DNA of 64,000 bases from Kineosporia sp. NBRC 101731 (GCF_030269305.1 NZ_BSTC01000003.1:186001-250000), one strand, 5' to 3'. Counted from the stretch's first letter, positions 29,856-38,747 are shown. A program made the numbers and translations. The notes: generated from the letters alone by a model not told the origin.

Positions 29856-31691
29856 ATGCCATCGCGCAGTGGGCTGTGGTTCTCCGTACTCGGCCCGGTC
29901 CGGGCCTGGTCGGGTGCCCAGGAACTGGACCTGGGCACCCCTCAGTGCCGCCTGACCCTCGGGGTCCTGCTGCTCCGCGAGGGAGGTAGCGTGCTGGTCG
30001 ACGAACTGGTCGAGGCCCTCTGGACCGAGGTGCCCCCACGTTCGGCGGTTCCCGGGGTGCGCACGTTCATCTCCCGGCTGCGCCGGATCCTCGCCGAGGC
30101 CGGGCATCCGGACGTGATCGAGGCACGCCAGGGCACCTATCGGCTGGTGACGGAGGACGACACGGTCGACGCGTGGTACCTGCGTCGTCGGGTCCGGCAG
30201 GCGGCCGGGGAGAGGGACGCGGGTGACCTGGAGGCCGCCGCCTCGTCTCTGCGTCTGGGGCTCGCCCAGTGGCAGGGGACACCGCTGGGCGAGGCGGACG
30301 GGCCGTTCGCCGAACAGCAGCGGGCCGGTCTGCAGCGTTTGCGGTTGAGTGCATTGGAACAGTGCGCGACCGTCGACCTGGCCCGCGACCAACCCGGCTC
30401 GGCGGTGGCGATCCTGACCCCGGTGATCGGTGAGTACCCGTTCGACGAGCGACTGCGGGAGCTGCTCATGCTCGGACTGCTGCGCACGGGACGACCGGCG
30501 GACGCCCTGCGCCTGTTCCACAGCACCAGCCGCCTGCTGGGCGAGGAACTGGGGGTCGACCCCGGTCCGGCCCTTCAGACGCTGCACCAGGAGATCCTGC
30601 AGAGCCGCCCGGTCACGGTGACCCCGGTCCCGCGCCGGTCCCCGGTCGGCCCGGCGGTCCTCGCCTCGGTGCGTCCGCTGCGCGGGACCTCGCCGGGCTT
30701 CACCGGTCGCAGCGACCTGATCCACCGGATCGGTACCGAGCTCGCCGCCACGGGCCCGCGTGCCCTAGGCCTCACCGGGGTCACCGGCGCCGGCAAGACC
30801 GCCCTGGCCGTGCAGGTCGCGCATCGCCTCGGCGAGCAGTTTCCAGACGGGCAGGTCCTCGCCTCGCTGCACGGCCGTGACGACCAGCCGGTGCCCCCCG
30901 CCCGCCTGCTGCCGTCCCTGCTGGGCGCCTGCGGCGTGCCTGCCGCGCAGGTCCCGGCCGGCCTCGCGGAGCAGGTCGAGGCCTGGCACGCGCTGCTGGG
31001 GGAACGCCAGATCCTGGTTGTCCTCGACGATGCCCACGACACCGCCCAGCTCGCGCCGCTCCTGCCCCGTGCCCCCGGCCCGGCCGCGGTCGTGGTGACC
31101 AGCCGGCTCCCCCTGCGCGAAACCCCGGTCCGAACCTGGCTGCCTCTGCCCGCTCTGCGCACCGACGAGGGCCTGGACCTCCTGCGCGACCTGCTCGGCC
31201 CGGACCGGGTCGACCGCGACCTCGAGGCCGCCCGACACCTCGTCACACGGCTGTCCGGCCTGCCGTTCGCGATCCGTTACGCCGCCGCCGTCCTGGAGAG
31301 GCGACCGCACTGGTCGCTCGCCTCGGAACGGGTGACCGCCCTGGTGCTGGCCGGCGCCGGGACCGAAAGTCCCGCTGCCCCGGCCCTCGCGCTGCAACGC
31401 TCCTGCCGCCGCCTGCCCGGCGACCTGGCCCGCGCCTTCAGCCTGATGTCCCTGGCCGAAGGAGGCCGGATCACCGCGATCACCGCGGCGCTCCTGCTCG
31501 ACGTCGGCCCGAAACAGGCCGAGGACCTGCTGGAGGCCCTGTCCGACCGGGGGCTGATCGTGCGCAGTGCCTCCTGGAGCTACGAGTACCCCTCCCTGAT
31601 CCGCGAGTACGCGCGTACCGTCGCGGTCGTCCAGGCCTGCCCCGACGACGACTTACCCGACCTCCCCCCGGTAGGGCTGATCTGTGCTTGA
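29856..31691 (+). CDS. SARP/AfsR-family regulator: HTH, BTAD, NB-ARC
   Basis: The 611-aa regulator has an OmpR-type winged helix at ~8-95 (FSVLGPVRAWSGAQELDLGTPQCRLTLGVLLL) and a BTAD at ~100-250 (YLRRRVRQAAGERDAGDLEAAASSLRLGLAQWQG, ending GVDPGPALQTLHQEIL). The NTPase domain has a P-loop GVTGAGKTALAV near residue 310 and Walker-B-like ILVVLDDA. The usual TPR tail is absent; the protein ends about 170 aa after the last NTPase motif. Its last 8 bp overlap the LysR gene, so the two regulators are probably co-translated. Confidence 0.88.
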   Translation: MPSRSGLWFSVLGPVRAWSGAQELDLGTPQCRLTLGVLLLREGGSVLVDELVEALWTEVPPRSAVPGVRTFISRLRRILAEAGHPDVIEARQGTYRLVTEDDTVDAWYLRRRVRQAAGERDAGDLEAAASSLRLGLAQWQGTPLGEADGPFAEQQRAGLQRLRLSALEQCATVDLARDQPGSAVAILTPVIGEYPFDERLRELLMLGLLRTGRPADALRLFHSTSRLLGEELGVDPGPALQTLHQEILQSRPVTVTPVPRRSPVGPAVLASVRPLRGTSPGFTGRSDLIHRIGTELAATGPRALGLTGVTGAGKTALAVQVAHRLGEQFPDGQVLASLHGRDDQPVPPARLLPSLLGACGVPAAQVPAGLAEQVEAWHALLGERQILVVLDDAHDTAQLAPLLPRAPGPAAVVVTSRLPLRETPVRTWLPLPALRTDEGLDLLRDLLGPDRVDRDLEAARHLVTRLSGLPFAIRYAAAVLERRPHWSLASERVTALVLAGAGTESPAAPALALQRSCRRLPGDLARAFSLMSLAEGGRITAITAALLLDVGPKQAEDLLEALSDRGLIVRSASWSYEYPSLIREYARTVAVVQACPDDDLPDLPPVGLICA

Positions 31692-32622
31692 GCGACTGGA
31701 AATTCGTCAGCTGCGGCACTTCTCGGCACTGGCCAAGACCCGCAGCATCACCGCCGCCGCCCGCAGCCAGGGCATCGTGCAGTCCGGGCTGTCGAACTCG
31801 ATCCAGATGCTGGAACGAGAACTGGGCGCCGAGCTCTACGTGCGTGGCACCCGCCCGGTCCGGCTCACCGCCGCCGGTGAGGCCCTGGTCGGCCCGGCCC
31901 GTCAGGCCATCGAAGCAGTGGGCGCGGCCCGACGGGCCGTGCTGGACACCCAGGAGGTGCTCAGCGGCAGGCTCCGGCTGGGCGTGACCCGCTGCGCCCA
32001 GCACATGATCCCTCTCGCCCGTCACCTGGGCGACTTCCTGACCGCCCACCCCGGCATCGACGTGCAGATCTTCTCCGCCGCCGAGGCCCGGCTCATCCTC
32101 ATGGTGGAGGCCGGAGAACTCGACTGCGCGGTCGCCGCTCTACCCGAGAAGGCCGGGCGCCTGCGCATGTTCCCCGTCGTCACCGAGCAACTCACCCTCA
32201 CCTGCGGACCGGGACACCCACTGGCCGGCGCCCTGGATGTCTCCCTCGAGGACCTGAAGGGCCAGGCCTTCGTCGAGGTCCCCGGGACCTGGGCCTCCCG
32301 CAAACTGATCGACGAGACCTTCCGCGAGGCCGGGCTCGAGCGGCGCATCCTTGCCGAGGTCGACGACTGGACCCTGATCCTCGACCTGCTCGCCACTGGG
32401 ACCGGCCTCGGCTTCGTGCCGTCCCGCCTGCCCTCCCGCATCGGTAACGGCCGCACCCCCGCCGTACGCCAGGTCCCCGTGCGCAACCTGAGCCTGACCA
32501 CGGGCGTCGGCGTGATCCTCCCGGCGTACTCCGAGACCGCACCGGTGGCGTCCGCCTTCGCCCGGGACCTCGGCGTGCAGGACGACCACGGGACACCGGG
32601 CATCTCCCCGGCGAATGCCTGA
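31684..32622 (+). CDS. LysR-family transcriptional regulator
   Basis: The 312-aa protein has an N-terminal winged HTH (LEIRQLRHFSALAKTRSITAAARSQGIVQSGLSNSIQMLERELGAELYVR, ~5-55) and a periplasmic-binding-protein-like effector domain from ~95 on (LRLGVTRCAQHMIPLARHLGDFL...). It is a cytosolic DNA-binding regulator. The GTG start lies inside the SARP coding end (8-bp overlap). LysR regulators often control divergent or adjacent genes; no divergent target is present here, so the target is unknown. Confidence 0.92.
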   Translation: MLERLEIRQLRHFSALAKTRSITAAARSQGIVQSGLSNSIQMLERELGAELYVRGTRPVRLTAAGEALVGPARQAIEAVGAARRAVLDTQEVLSGRLRLGVTRCAQHMIPLARHLGDFLTAHPGIDVQIFSAAEARLILMVEAGELDCAVAALPEKAGRLRMFPVVTEQLTLTCGPGHPLAGALDVSLEDLKGQAFVEVPGTWASRKLIDETFREAGLERRILAEVDDWTLILDLLATGTGLGFVPSRLPSRIGNGRTPAVRQVPVRNLSLTTGVGVILPAYSETAPVASAFARDLGVQDDHGTPGISPANA

Positions 32623-32804
32623 CATCTCCCGCACAGATCATTCCCGTCCGAGCTTCGCCCGCACCTGCGGGAAAGGGGCGGTGGCAGCGTCGGACGACGA
32701 GTGCCGCAGTTCACAGCATCACGGGGAAGAGTCCTCCGGCCCGGCAGGTATGGGCATACTGTGCCCGATTTCGTGCTAGGGACATCAAGCATCGTGGCGG
32801 AGAC

Positions 32805-34838
32805 ATGCTCACTCACACCTCAGCCCCCGAAACCGTTCATACCGCGGATACCGGAGGAACCATCGAACCGTCACTGCGGGCCCAGGTTCTCGGCCCCGTC
32901 CGGATCTGGCGCGACGGCCGGGAACTCGATCTCGGCCCCCGCCAGCAGCGCTGCCTCTTTGCCCTGCTGATGGCCCGGGCCGGCCAGCAGGTCGGGATGC
33001 GGGAGATCGTCGAGATCCTCTGGGCCGGCAACCCACCCGCCAGCGCTGTGAACATCGTTCACAAGTACGTCAGTTCGCTGCGGCGCCTGCTCGAACCCCG
33101 GGTCGCCGCCCGCGACAGCGGCTCGTGGCTCGTCCGCCAGGGCAGCGGGTACCAGCTGACCGACGACCCCCGCATGAGCGACCTGGTGCGGTTCCGGAAC
33201 CTGGTGGCCCAGGCCCAGACGAGCGCTCGGGCCGGTGAGGACACCCACGCACTGGCGCTCTACCAGGACGCACTACGCTTGTGGAAGGGGCGGTACTCCG
33301 GAGATCTGGCCGAAACCATCTTCGAGGTGGCCGAGTTCGACACCATCAACCGGGAACTGTTCGATACTGCCGCCCAGGCCGCCGAACTCGCCCTCCGGGT
33401 GAACGACCCCGCCGGAGTACTCAGCCTGCTCCGCCGCATCGCCTCGTGGGACCCCCTCAACGAGCCGCTCCAAGCTCAGCTCGTCGAGATCCTCGACGCC
33501 GCCGGGCACAAGGTCGAGGCGCTCGCCGTCTACGACACCGTACGCACCCGCCTGGACGAGGAATTCGCGCTGGAACCCGGGCCGGAACTGCGGGCCGCCC
33601 GCCGGCAGGTACTGAGCCGGGCGCTCGCGGCCGAGAAGCGCGATCCTTCGACCGCCCCGGAACCGGCCGCCCGGCCCGCGTTCACCGGTCGCCGCCACGA
33701 CGACCCGGTGCATGCGCTGCCCCCGATGCGCCGCCTCGGCGACTCGCTGCGCCCACCCGCCCGGATCCGTCCCGCCCAGCTGCCCCCGGACCTGCCGGTC
33801 TTCGTCGGCCGGCAGACCGAGATGGACTTCGTCCGGGAGATCGTGCGGCGGGAGACGAACGGGCCCGTGGTCATCGCGATGAGCGGGATGGCCGGCGTCG
33901 GAAAGTCCACCTTGGCAGTTCATCTGGCCCACACCCTGTCCGGCGGGTATGAGGACGGGCAGATCTATCTCGACCTGCGCGACGGTGCGGGGGCGGAGGT
34001 CGCGACGCCCGACGCCCTGGCCACGATCCTGCTCTCGCTCGGCATCCCGGCAGCCGACCTGCCCGGGCGGGTGGAAGCCCGGGTGGCCCTCTACCGCAGC
34101 CTGACCGCCGGCAAGAAGATGATCGTCCTGCTGGACAACGCCCGAACGATCCAGCAGGTGCGGCCTCTCGTCCCGAACTCCGCCCGCGGTCTCGTCCTCG
34201 TCACCAGCCGCCCGCCGCTGCCGGGGCTGGCCGCCGTCGAGGGCGCGAGCCTCCTGCCGGTCGGACTACCCTCGGCGCGGACCGCCCGTGACCTTCTCGC
34301 GGCGCGGCTGCCGGACGACGTGCCGGCCGAGACCTGTGTGCTCGACGACATCATCGATCTGTGCGGTCGTCTGCCGCTGGCGCTCGCGCTGGTGGCCGCC
34401 CGGGCCTCGGCCTTCCCGGGGCTGGGGCCGGCGGAACTGATGACGCAGTTGTGCCGGGTGCCCTCGCGGTTGGAGGCCTTCGCGCGGGACGGCGGCCCGG
34501 AGGATCCGCGCAGCCTCTACGTCTGGTCGTACGAGCAGCTCAGCGAATCGGCGGCCCGGCTCTTCCGTCTTCTGGCGCTCCATGACGACGAGACGGTGAC
34601 CGTACCGGTCTGTGCCAGTCTGCTCGGGATCGCGGACAATGAAACAGCTTTTCTGCTCAAAGAACTGGCGGAATCGTCGTTGATCTGCGAGGTCGCCCCC
34701 GGGCGGTTCGGCTCGCAGGTCCTGGTGCGGGCGTACGCTCGGGAACTGCTGGCCGCGACCGACAGCCCGGACGACCGGTCGAGCGCCGCGAACCGGTTGC
34801 ACCACTATCTCCTTCACCAGGCCGGCTACCAGATCTGA
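32805..34838 (+). CDS. SARP/AfsR-family regulator lacking its TPR domain
   Basis: The 677-aa protein aligns by eye with the 965-aa SARP at 13023-15920 through HTH (LGPVRIWRDGRELDLGPRQQRCLFALLM), BTAD, NB-ARC (P-loop GMAGVGKST near 365; MIVLLDNARTIQQVRPLVPNSARGLVLVTSRPPL) and the following winged-helix-like part. It then stops at NRLHHYLLHQAGYQI just where the relative continues into TPRs. A gene for a free TPR protein lies on the opposite strand immediately beyond (34839-35555). GGCGGAG precedes the ATG. It may need the TPR protein in trans. Confidence 0.88.
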   Translation: MLTHTSAPETVHTADTGGTIEPSLRAQVLGPVRIWRDGRELDLGPRQQRCLFALLMARAGQQVGMREIVEILWAGNPPASAVNIVHKYVSSLRRLLEPRVAARDSGSWLVRQGSGYQLTDDPRMSDLVRFRNLVAQAQTSARAGEDTHALALYQDALRLWKGRYSGDLAETIFEVAEFDTINRELFDTAAQAAELALRVNDPAGVLSLLRRIASWDPLNEPLQAQLVEILDAAGHKVEALAVYDTVRTRLDEEFALEPGPELRAARRQVLSRALAAEKRDPSTAPEPAARPAFTGRRHDDPVHALPPMRRLGDSLRPPARIRPAQLPPDLPVFVGRQTEMDFVREIVRRETNGPVVIAMSGMAGVGKSTLAVHLAHTLSGGYEDGQIYLDLRDGAGAEVATPDALATILLSLGIPAADLPGRVEARVALYRSLTAGKKMIVLLDNARTIQQVRPLVPNSARGLVLVTSRPPLPGLAAVEGASLLPVGLPSARTARDLLAARLPDDVPAETCVLDDIIDLCGRLPLALALVAARASAFPGLGPAELMTQLCRVPSRLEAFARDGGPEDPRSLYVWSYEQLSESAARLFRLLALHDDETVTVPVCASLLGIADNETAFLLKELAESSLICEVAPGRFGSQVLVRAYARELLAATDSPDDRSSAANRLHHYLLHQAGYQI

Positions 34839-35555
34839 GAAATTACGGACGGCCCGGAGAACCGTCCTCGCGTCCAGTTCCCCTCCACGCGCGAGAACTT
34901 CGGAGAACGACGGCCGGTTCAGCGCCGCCCGTAACCGGGTCAGCTCGGCGGCGTCGTCGGGGTCGGGAACCTGCCCCAGCGAGGCGAACGTGCTCTCGCA
35001 GAGTCCGATCATGAGCGCCGCGCTCTCCTGGTCGCCCTGGGCCGAGGCCAGTGACGCCTCGGCCAGGCAGACATAGGGCAGCAAGTCGTCCCAGTCCTCG
35101 TCGAGGACCGATCGCCGGAACCGCCGGATGATCTGGCCGGCCCGTTCGAGGTCGCCCAGGCCGACTTCGACCATCGCCAGGTTGTAGTACTCGGTGGCCA
35201 CCGAGCGCATGTTGCCGAGGGTCAGGTTCAGGGTGATGCTCTGCTCGTAGAGCAGGCGGGCCCGGGGTAGGTTGCCGGTCATCCGGCTGACGGCGGCAAG
35301 CACGTGTCGCGGGCGCTCCTCGAGACCGCGGACACCGCTCGCCGCCGCCACTTCGAGGGCCTGCTCGGCCAGCTGCCCGGCCGTGGCCAGATCTCCCGCG
35401 CGCAGGGCGACCCGGGCCAGGTAGTAACGGGACTCGACCTGACCGGGCCGGTCGCCGGCGGCCGTGCTGCGCTCCAGCTCGGTCTCGGCCAGGGCGGTCA
35501 CCGTCGGGGTGTCGCCCGTGCGGAACGCCGCCTGGGCGGCATCACGGAAAGGCAT
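34266..35555 (-). CDS. TPR-repeat protein, probably truncated or missing its own stop
   Basis: The frame encodes 429 aa from ATG 35555 (GGAG 7 nt upstream). Residues 1-~239 (35555-34839) are convincing TPR sequence: RDAAQAAFRTGDTPTVTALAE, ESRYYLARVALRAGDLATAGQLAEQALEVA, EYYNLAMVEVGLGDLERAGQIIRRF. From 34838 on the frame runs antisense into the SARP gene for 573 bp. Composition there changes to Arg/Pro/His/Gln-rich sequence typical of a shadow frame, so the native end was probably near 34840; a one-base shift there would meet TAA. It resembles the C-terminal TPR part of the 965-aa SARP. Confidence 0.6.
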   Translation of the reverse strand: MPFRDAAQAAFRTGDTPTVTALAETELERSTAAGDRPGQVESRYYLARVALRAGDLATAGQLAEQALEVAAASGVRGLEERPRHVLAAVSRMTGNLPRARLLYEQSITLNLTLGNMRSVATEYYNLAMVEVGLGDLERAGQIIRRFRRSVLDEDWDDLLPYVCLAEASLASAQGDQESAALMIGLCESTFASLGQVPDPDDAAELTRLRAALNRPSFSEVLARGGELDARTVLRAVRNFSDLVAGLVKEIVVQPVRGARPVVRAVGRGQQFPSVRPHQDLRAEPPGGDLADQRRFRQFFEQKSCFIVRDPEQTGTDRYGHRLVVMERQKTEEPGRRFAELLVRPDVEAARILRAAVPREGLQPRGHPAQLRHQFRRPQPREGRGPGGHQRERQRQTTAQIDDVVEHTGLGRHVVRQPRREKVTGGPRRG

Positions 35556-35735
35556 GGGGAACTCCGTTGTTTGTCAATCGAAACAGATCGCCCCTTGAGG
35601 ATACCTGCTCGTTGAACCTTGAGATTCGTTACGAAGCAATCATTTTTGACGACGTTCAGCAATCCGGCGTCAATGGCCCCCGGTCATCATGCGTCCGGGC
35701 CGGTCGTGAACCGGGCTCAGGAATGGAGACGGACC

Positions 35736-36011
35736 ATGAAGTCTGAACACCGCGAGGCCGCGCTGGCGGACATCGTCACACAGCTCGTGCGTCAGGGGCC
35801 ACGACCTCGCGCCCCGAAAGGGCGCTTCTCGTCGCCGAAAACCTCGCTGTTGCCGGTCGGTGACGGGCACCGGTCCGAGATCCGGGCCGACCTCGAGGAG
35901 TTGCACCGTCATGGCCTCCTGGCCGAGATCCGGGCGGATCTCGAGGCGCTGCATCGCGACGGACCGCCACCCTTCCCCGGTGGCGGGCCGGTTCTGGGGG
36001 ACCGGCCGTGA
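35736..36011 (+). CDS. Small protein with an internal 14-residue duplication
   Basis: The 91-aa protein starts at ATG 35736 with GGAGACGG 4-6 nt upstream. It is basic in the middle and then contains two near-identical segments in tandem, EIRADLEELHRHG and EIRADLEALHRDG, followed by a Pro/Gly tail. No signal peptide or family is recognised. It overlaps the next gene by 4 bp (GTGA), so the two are probably coupled. The ~180 bp upstream is AT-richer, with two CCTTGAG heptamers (35593 and 35617) that could be regulatory. Confidence 0.6.
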   Translation: MKSEHREAALADIVTQLVRQGPRPRAPKGRFSSPKTSLLPVGDGHRSEIRADLEELHRHGLLAEIRADLEALHRDGPPPFPGGGPVLGDRP

Positions 36012-36454
36012 ACAGCCGGGAGCCGGGTCCTTCCGCCGTCGAGGGAATCGAGGCCGAAGCCCTGTACCAGCTCGGGAGCGCAATGCCCGGTCCGGTCCCG
36101 GGACGGCTGGGCCTCAGCGCCACGAGATACGCCGGTGGCGTGGTGCTCTCGATGCGGGACGACCCTTCGGACCGCTGGAGCCGGGCGCTCGGCCTCGGGT
36201 TCACCGAACCGGTCACCCTCGACCTGATCACCGACGTGATCGGGATCTGGGAGGCTAACCGGGGCACGTCCGGGATGCTGGGGCTGGCCCCGTCGGTACT
36301 TCCCGACACCTGGGACTGCATCGTGTCCGCGGCCGGAGTCGGTTGCGACTGGGTCTCGCCCGGTACGGAGGAGGCAGGGGAAGCCTTCGGCGCCATGCGC
36401 TGGGCCGGGATGCGGATCGCCTACCGGCGATCGAACTGGTCCTGGAACGGCTGA
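36008..36454 (+). CDS. GNAT-like N-terminal half-domain protein
   Basis: The 148-aa protein resembles the N-terminal part of two-lobed GNAT acetyltransferases. It opens with an acidic helix (IEAEALYQLGSAMP), then GLSATRYAGGVVLSMRD, then the characteristic RALGLGFTEPVTLDLITDVIGIWEANRG. The acetyl-CoA-binding (R/Q)xxGxG/A lobe is absent. It is either a truncated enzyme or a binding protein derived from one. The match is from memory of family patterns and is modest. It is translationally coupled to the 35736 gene. Confidence 0.5.
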   Translation: MNSREPGPSAVEGIEAEALYQLGSAMPGPVPGRLGLSATRYAGGVVLSMRDDPSDRWSRALGLGFTEPVTLDLITDVIGIWEANRGTSGMLGLAPSVLPDTWDCIVSAAGVGCDWVSPGTEEAGEAFGAMRWAGMRIAYRRSNWSWNG

Positions 36455-36455
36455 G

Positions 36456-36492
36456 ACCGGGCCGTGGGAGTCAGGGGCTCCCACGGCCCGGT
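36456..36492. terminator. Bidirectional hairpin terminator
   Basis: A perfect 15-bp stem (ACCGGGCCGTGGGAG / CTCCCACGGCCCGGT) with a 7-nt loop lies between the gene ending at 36454 and the convergent symporter remnant ending at 36508. Confidence 0.8.
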
Positions 36493-36507
36493 CCGTCGAT
36501 CCACGCC

Positions 36508-37573
36508 CTAGGCAGCGCCCATCGCGGACGGGGTGCGATCGGCCTCGTAGTCGTCGGGCTTGGTCATGTCCAACGCCCGGGGCGCCCCGGCCGAGCGCAG
36601 CACCACCGTGAGCACCACCGTGACAACGAGGTTGACCAGGAGAGCGACGAAGCCGACGTAGATCTGCTTGTCGCTGTCCAGGCCCGCCAGGGCCAGCTTG
36701 TAGGCGGAGCCGCCGAAGTGGTCCTTGCCGTTGTTCGGGTTGGGGATCTGGTAGAGCATCCCGATGCCGACGGCCAGCCCGGCCACCAGGCCGGTGCTGA
36801 GCGCCCACGGGTGCAGCCAGCGGGTGAAGACACCGATGGCCACCGCCGGCAGGGTCTGCAGGATCAGCACACCGCCGATGAGTTGTAGGTCGATGGCGAA
36901 CTGCGGTTCGAGGAAGAGGATCACCGCGACCGCGCCGATCTTCACCACCAAAGAGGTGATCTTGCTGACCGACGCCTCCTCCTTCGCCGTGGCGTCCGTG
37001 CGCAGGTACTCCCTGTAGATGTTGCGGGCGAACAGGTTCGCGGCCGCGATCGACATGATCGAGGCAGGCACGAGCGCGCCGATCGCGATCGCCGCGTAGG
37101 CGACCCCGGCGAACCAGTTCGGGAACATCTGGTCGAACAGCTGCGGCACGATGGTGTTCGTGTCGGCCTTGCCGCCGGTGGTCACCGGCTTGATGCCGGC
37201 GGCCAGGGCCATGTAGCCGAGTAGCGCGATCAGCCCGAGCAGGAACGTGTAGGCCGGCAGCGCGGACTTGTTCTTCTTGATCGTGTCGCGGTTCTTGGCC
37301 GCCAGCACGCTGGTGAGCGAGTGCGGGTAGAGGAACAGCGCCAGGGCCGAACCGAGGGCCAAAGTAATGTACTGCAGCTGGTTGTTCGCATTCAGCAGGA
37401 TGCTGCCCTTGGGCAGGCCGGTTTTCGGGTTCGTCTGTGCCAGAGCCGTTTCGGCGCTGCTGAAGATGAAGCTCCAGCCGCCGAGTTTGTACGGGATCAC
37501 GATGACCGCGACGATGATCACCAGATAGATCAGGGCGTCCTTGACGAACGCAATCAGCGCCGGAGCCCGTCAT
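36508..37573 (-). pseudogene. Sodium:solute symporter (SSF) gene, N-terminus deleted
   Basis: The readable frame gives ~350 aa of an SSF-type monocarboxylate/acetate-like transporter beginning RAPALIAFVKDALIYLVIIV. It continues through the later TM segments (LQYITLALGSALALFLYPHS, LGLIALLGYMALAAGI, FAGVAYAAIAIGALVPASIMSIAAANLFARNIYREY) to the normal C-terminus. The first ~200 residues expected in this family are missing, and the frame runs directly into a stop at the DUF3311 remnant. An in-frame start at ATG 37521 could give 337 aa, but it would lack the first helices and ion-binding residues. Confidence 0.75.
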
Positions 37574-37667
37574 GGTTGAACAGCACAGTGCTGAGCGGAA
37601 CCCCGATGGGTACCAGAAGCAGCCAGTGCCAGGGGCTGTGACCGACCGGGCGGTGTGGCGAAGCCAT
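37554..37667 (-). pseudogene. DUF3311 small membrane protein, 3' part deleted
   Basis: The 37 residues from ATG 37667 include PWHWLLLVPIGVPLSTVLFNHDG. This matches the start of DUF3311 proteins, which as I recall continue with a second hydrophobic helix. DUF3311 genes normally sit directly upstream of SSF symporters. Here the frame terminates inside the symporter sequence (FNHDGLRR-stop), so one deletion removed the 3' end of DUF3311 and the 5' end of the symporter. Confidence 0.65.
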
Positions 37668-37717
37668 GTTGTCGTGGATCCTTCGATCGGTGGGAAGAAC
37701 GGTTGCTCCCGGGTGGG

Positions 37718-38596
37718 TCAGACCGTGGTCAGCAGTGGGAGCACCGCGGCGAGGAACGCGTCCGGTTCCTCGAGACTGGCGAAATGACCGCTGTTCTCCA
37801 GGATCACGAGTCGGGACCCGGGGATGCGGTCGAACAGCATCTGGGCCCAGACCGGACCGCAGATGAAGTCGTGGCGGCCGGTCACGATGACCGTGGGGGT
37901 GCGCAGCCGGTGTAGGTCCGGCCCGTGGTCGACGACGGTGGAGTCGAACGAGACCGGCCACGATCGGACCTCGGCCCGCAGACCGGCGAACTCCTCGCGT
38001 CGCGACCAGAAGTCGGCGAAGTACAGTGGCAGTACCCGGCGCACGAGTGCGGACTTCCCGGCCTCGTCCATCCCGTCGGAGTCGGCCCGGAACGCCTCGA
38101 TCACGTCGGCGGTCTCCGGGACCAGCGGATGCCGGTGCCGATAGGCCAGGGCCGTTTCCCGGGCCGACTGCCAGAACCCGGCGTCCGTGGTCGGTGTGGT
38201 GCTGTACAGAACGAGACCGGCGACCCGGTCGGGGTGCCGCAGCGCGAAACGCTGGGCGACGATGCCCCCGTGCGAGTGGCCGAGCAGGTAGGCCCGGGGG
38301 ACACCCAGGTGTTCGAGAAGGGTATGGAGGACGTCGGCATAGGTGTCGTCGAAGGTCGCCTTCCCCGGCAGAGGGCCGGAGGCACCAGTTCCCAGAGGCT
38401 CGGGATACACCATGGTGAAGTGCTCTTCCAGTGCTGCTGAACGCAGGTAGGCATAGCCGACGCCCGGGCCGCCGGAGTGGGTGATCATGACCGGGCCGGA
38501 GCCGGCCACGTGGTAGACCATGTGGGCGTCGCCGACCGGGAGGGAGTGAGTTCCCGCAGCCAGGTTTCCCTTTGATGGGTGATGCGTAGTGGGCAC
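37718..38596 (-). CDS. Alpha/beta hydrolase (proline iminopeptidase-like)
   Basis: The 292-aa serine hydrolase has an oxyanion segment ITHSGGPGVGYAYL, resembling the HGGPG of proline iminopeptidases but with S in place of the first G. The nucleophile elbow is GHSHGG (near residue 106), the acid is in VTGRHDFICGP and the base in ENSGHFASLEEP. It is cytosolic. The start is GTG 38596 with GGGTGAG upstream. Site G lies just upstream, with CAGGGT 6 nt before the start, so the transcript could be nearly leaderless. The substrate is unknown. Confidence 0.82.
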   Translation of the reverse strand: MPTTHHPSKGNLAAGTHSLPVGDAHMVYHVAGSGPVMITHSGGPGVGYAYLRSAALEEHFTMVYPEPLGTGASGPLPGKATFDDTYADVLHTLLEHLGVPRAYLLGHSHGGIVAQRFALRHPDRVAGLVLYSTTPTTDAGFWQSARETALAYRHRHPLVPETADVIEAFRADSDGMDEAGKSALVRRVLPLYFADFWSRREEFAGLRAEVRSWPVSFDSTVVDHGPDLHRLRTPTVIVTGRHDFICGPVWAQMLFDRIPGSRLVILENSGHFASLEEPDAFLAAVLPLLTTV

Positions 38597-38617
38597 GCTC
38601 TCACCCTGACGGCCCGG

Positions 38618-38635
38618 TCTTGATCACGAATGGAC
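38618..38635 (-). promoter_or_regulatory. SARP/PHO-box-like direct repeat (site G)
   Basis: On the minus strand: GTCCATT CGTG ATCAAGA, then 9 bp, then CAGGGT (-10-like) just before the 38596 start. It is nearly identical to site A at 4294. Confidence 0.45.
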
Positions 38636-38674
38636 CGGATCTTCCGATGCGCTCCTGTCTTTGATCGGGCCGGA

Positions 38675-38740
38675 GTCCAGTGGTTGTCCAGTCGCGGTCG
38701 TCAGCATGTTCAGTGCTGCTCCACTGGCCCTGCCTACCGT
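38675..38740 (+). promoter_or_regulatory. SARP-like repeat array with -10 box (site H)
   Basis: Heptamers occur at exact 11-bp steps: GTCCAGT (38675), GTCCAGT (38686), GTCGTCA (38697, poor), GTTCAGT (38708) and CTCCACT (38719). A 9-bp gap is followed by TACCGT (38735-38740), 7 nt before the ATG at 38748. It is the best example of the motif in the window. Confidence 0.6.
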
Positions 38741-38747
38741 GGAACCC

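Noticed and set aside
32752-32766. GGGCA-N5-TGCCC inverted repeat upstream of the truncated SARP
   Set aside because: Arms of only 5 bp in GC-rich DNA are not significant on their own.
35909-37573. Minus-strand frame spanning the GNAT-like gene and the symporter remnant
   Set aside because: It is out of frame with the symporter sequence and antisense to the small genes; the terminator at 36456 splits it.
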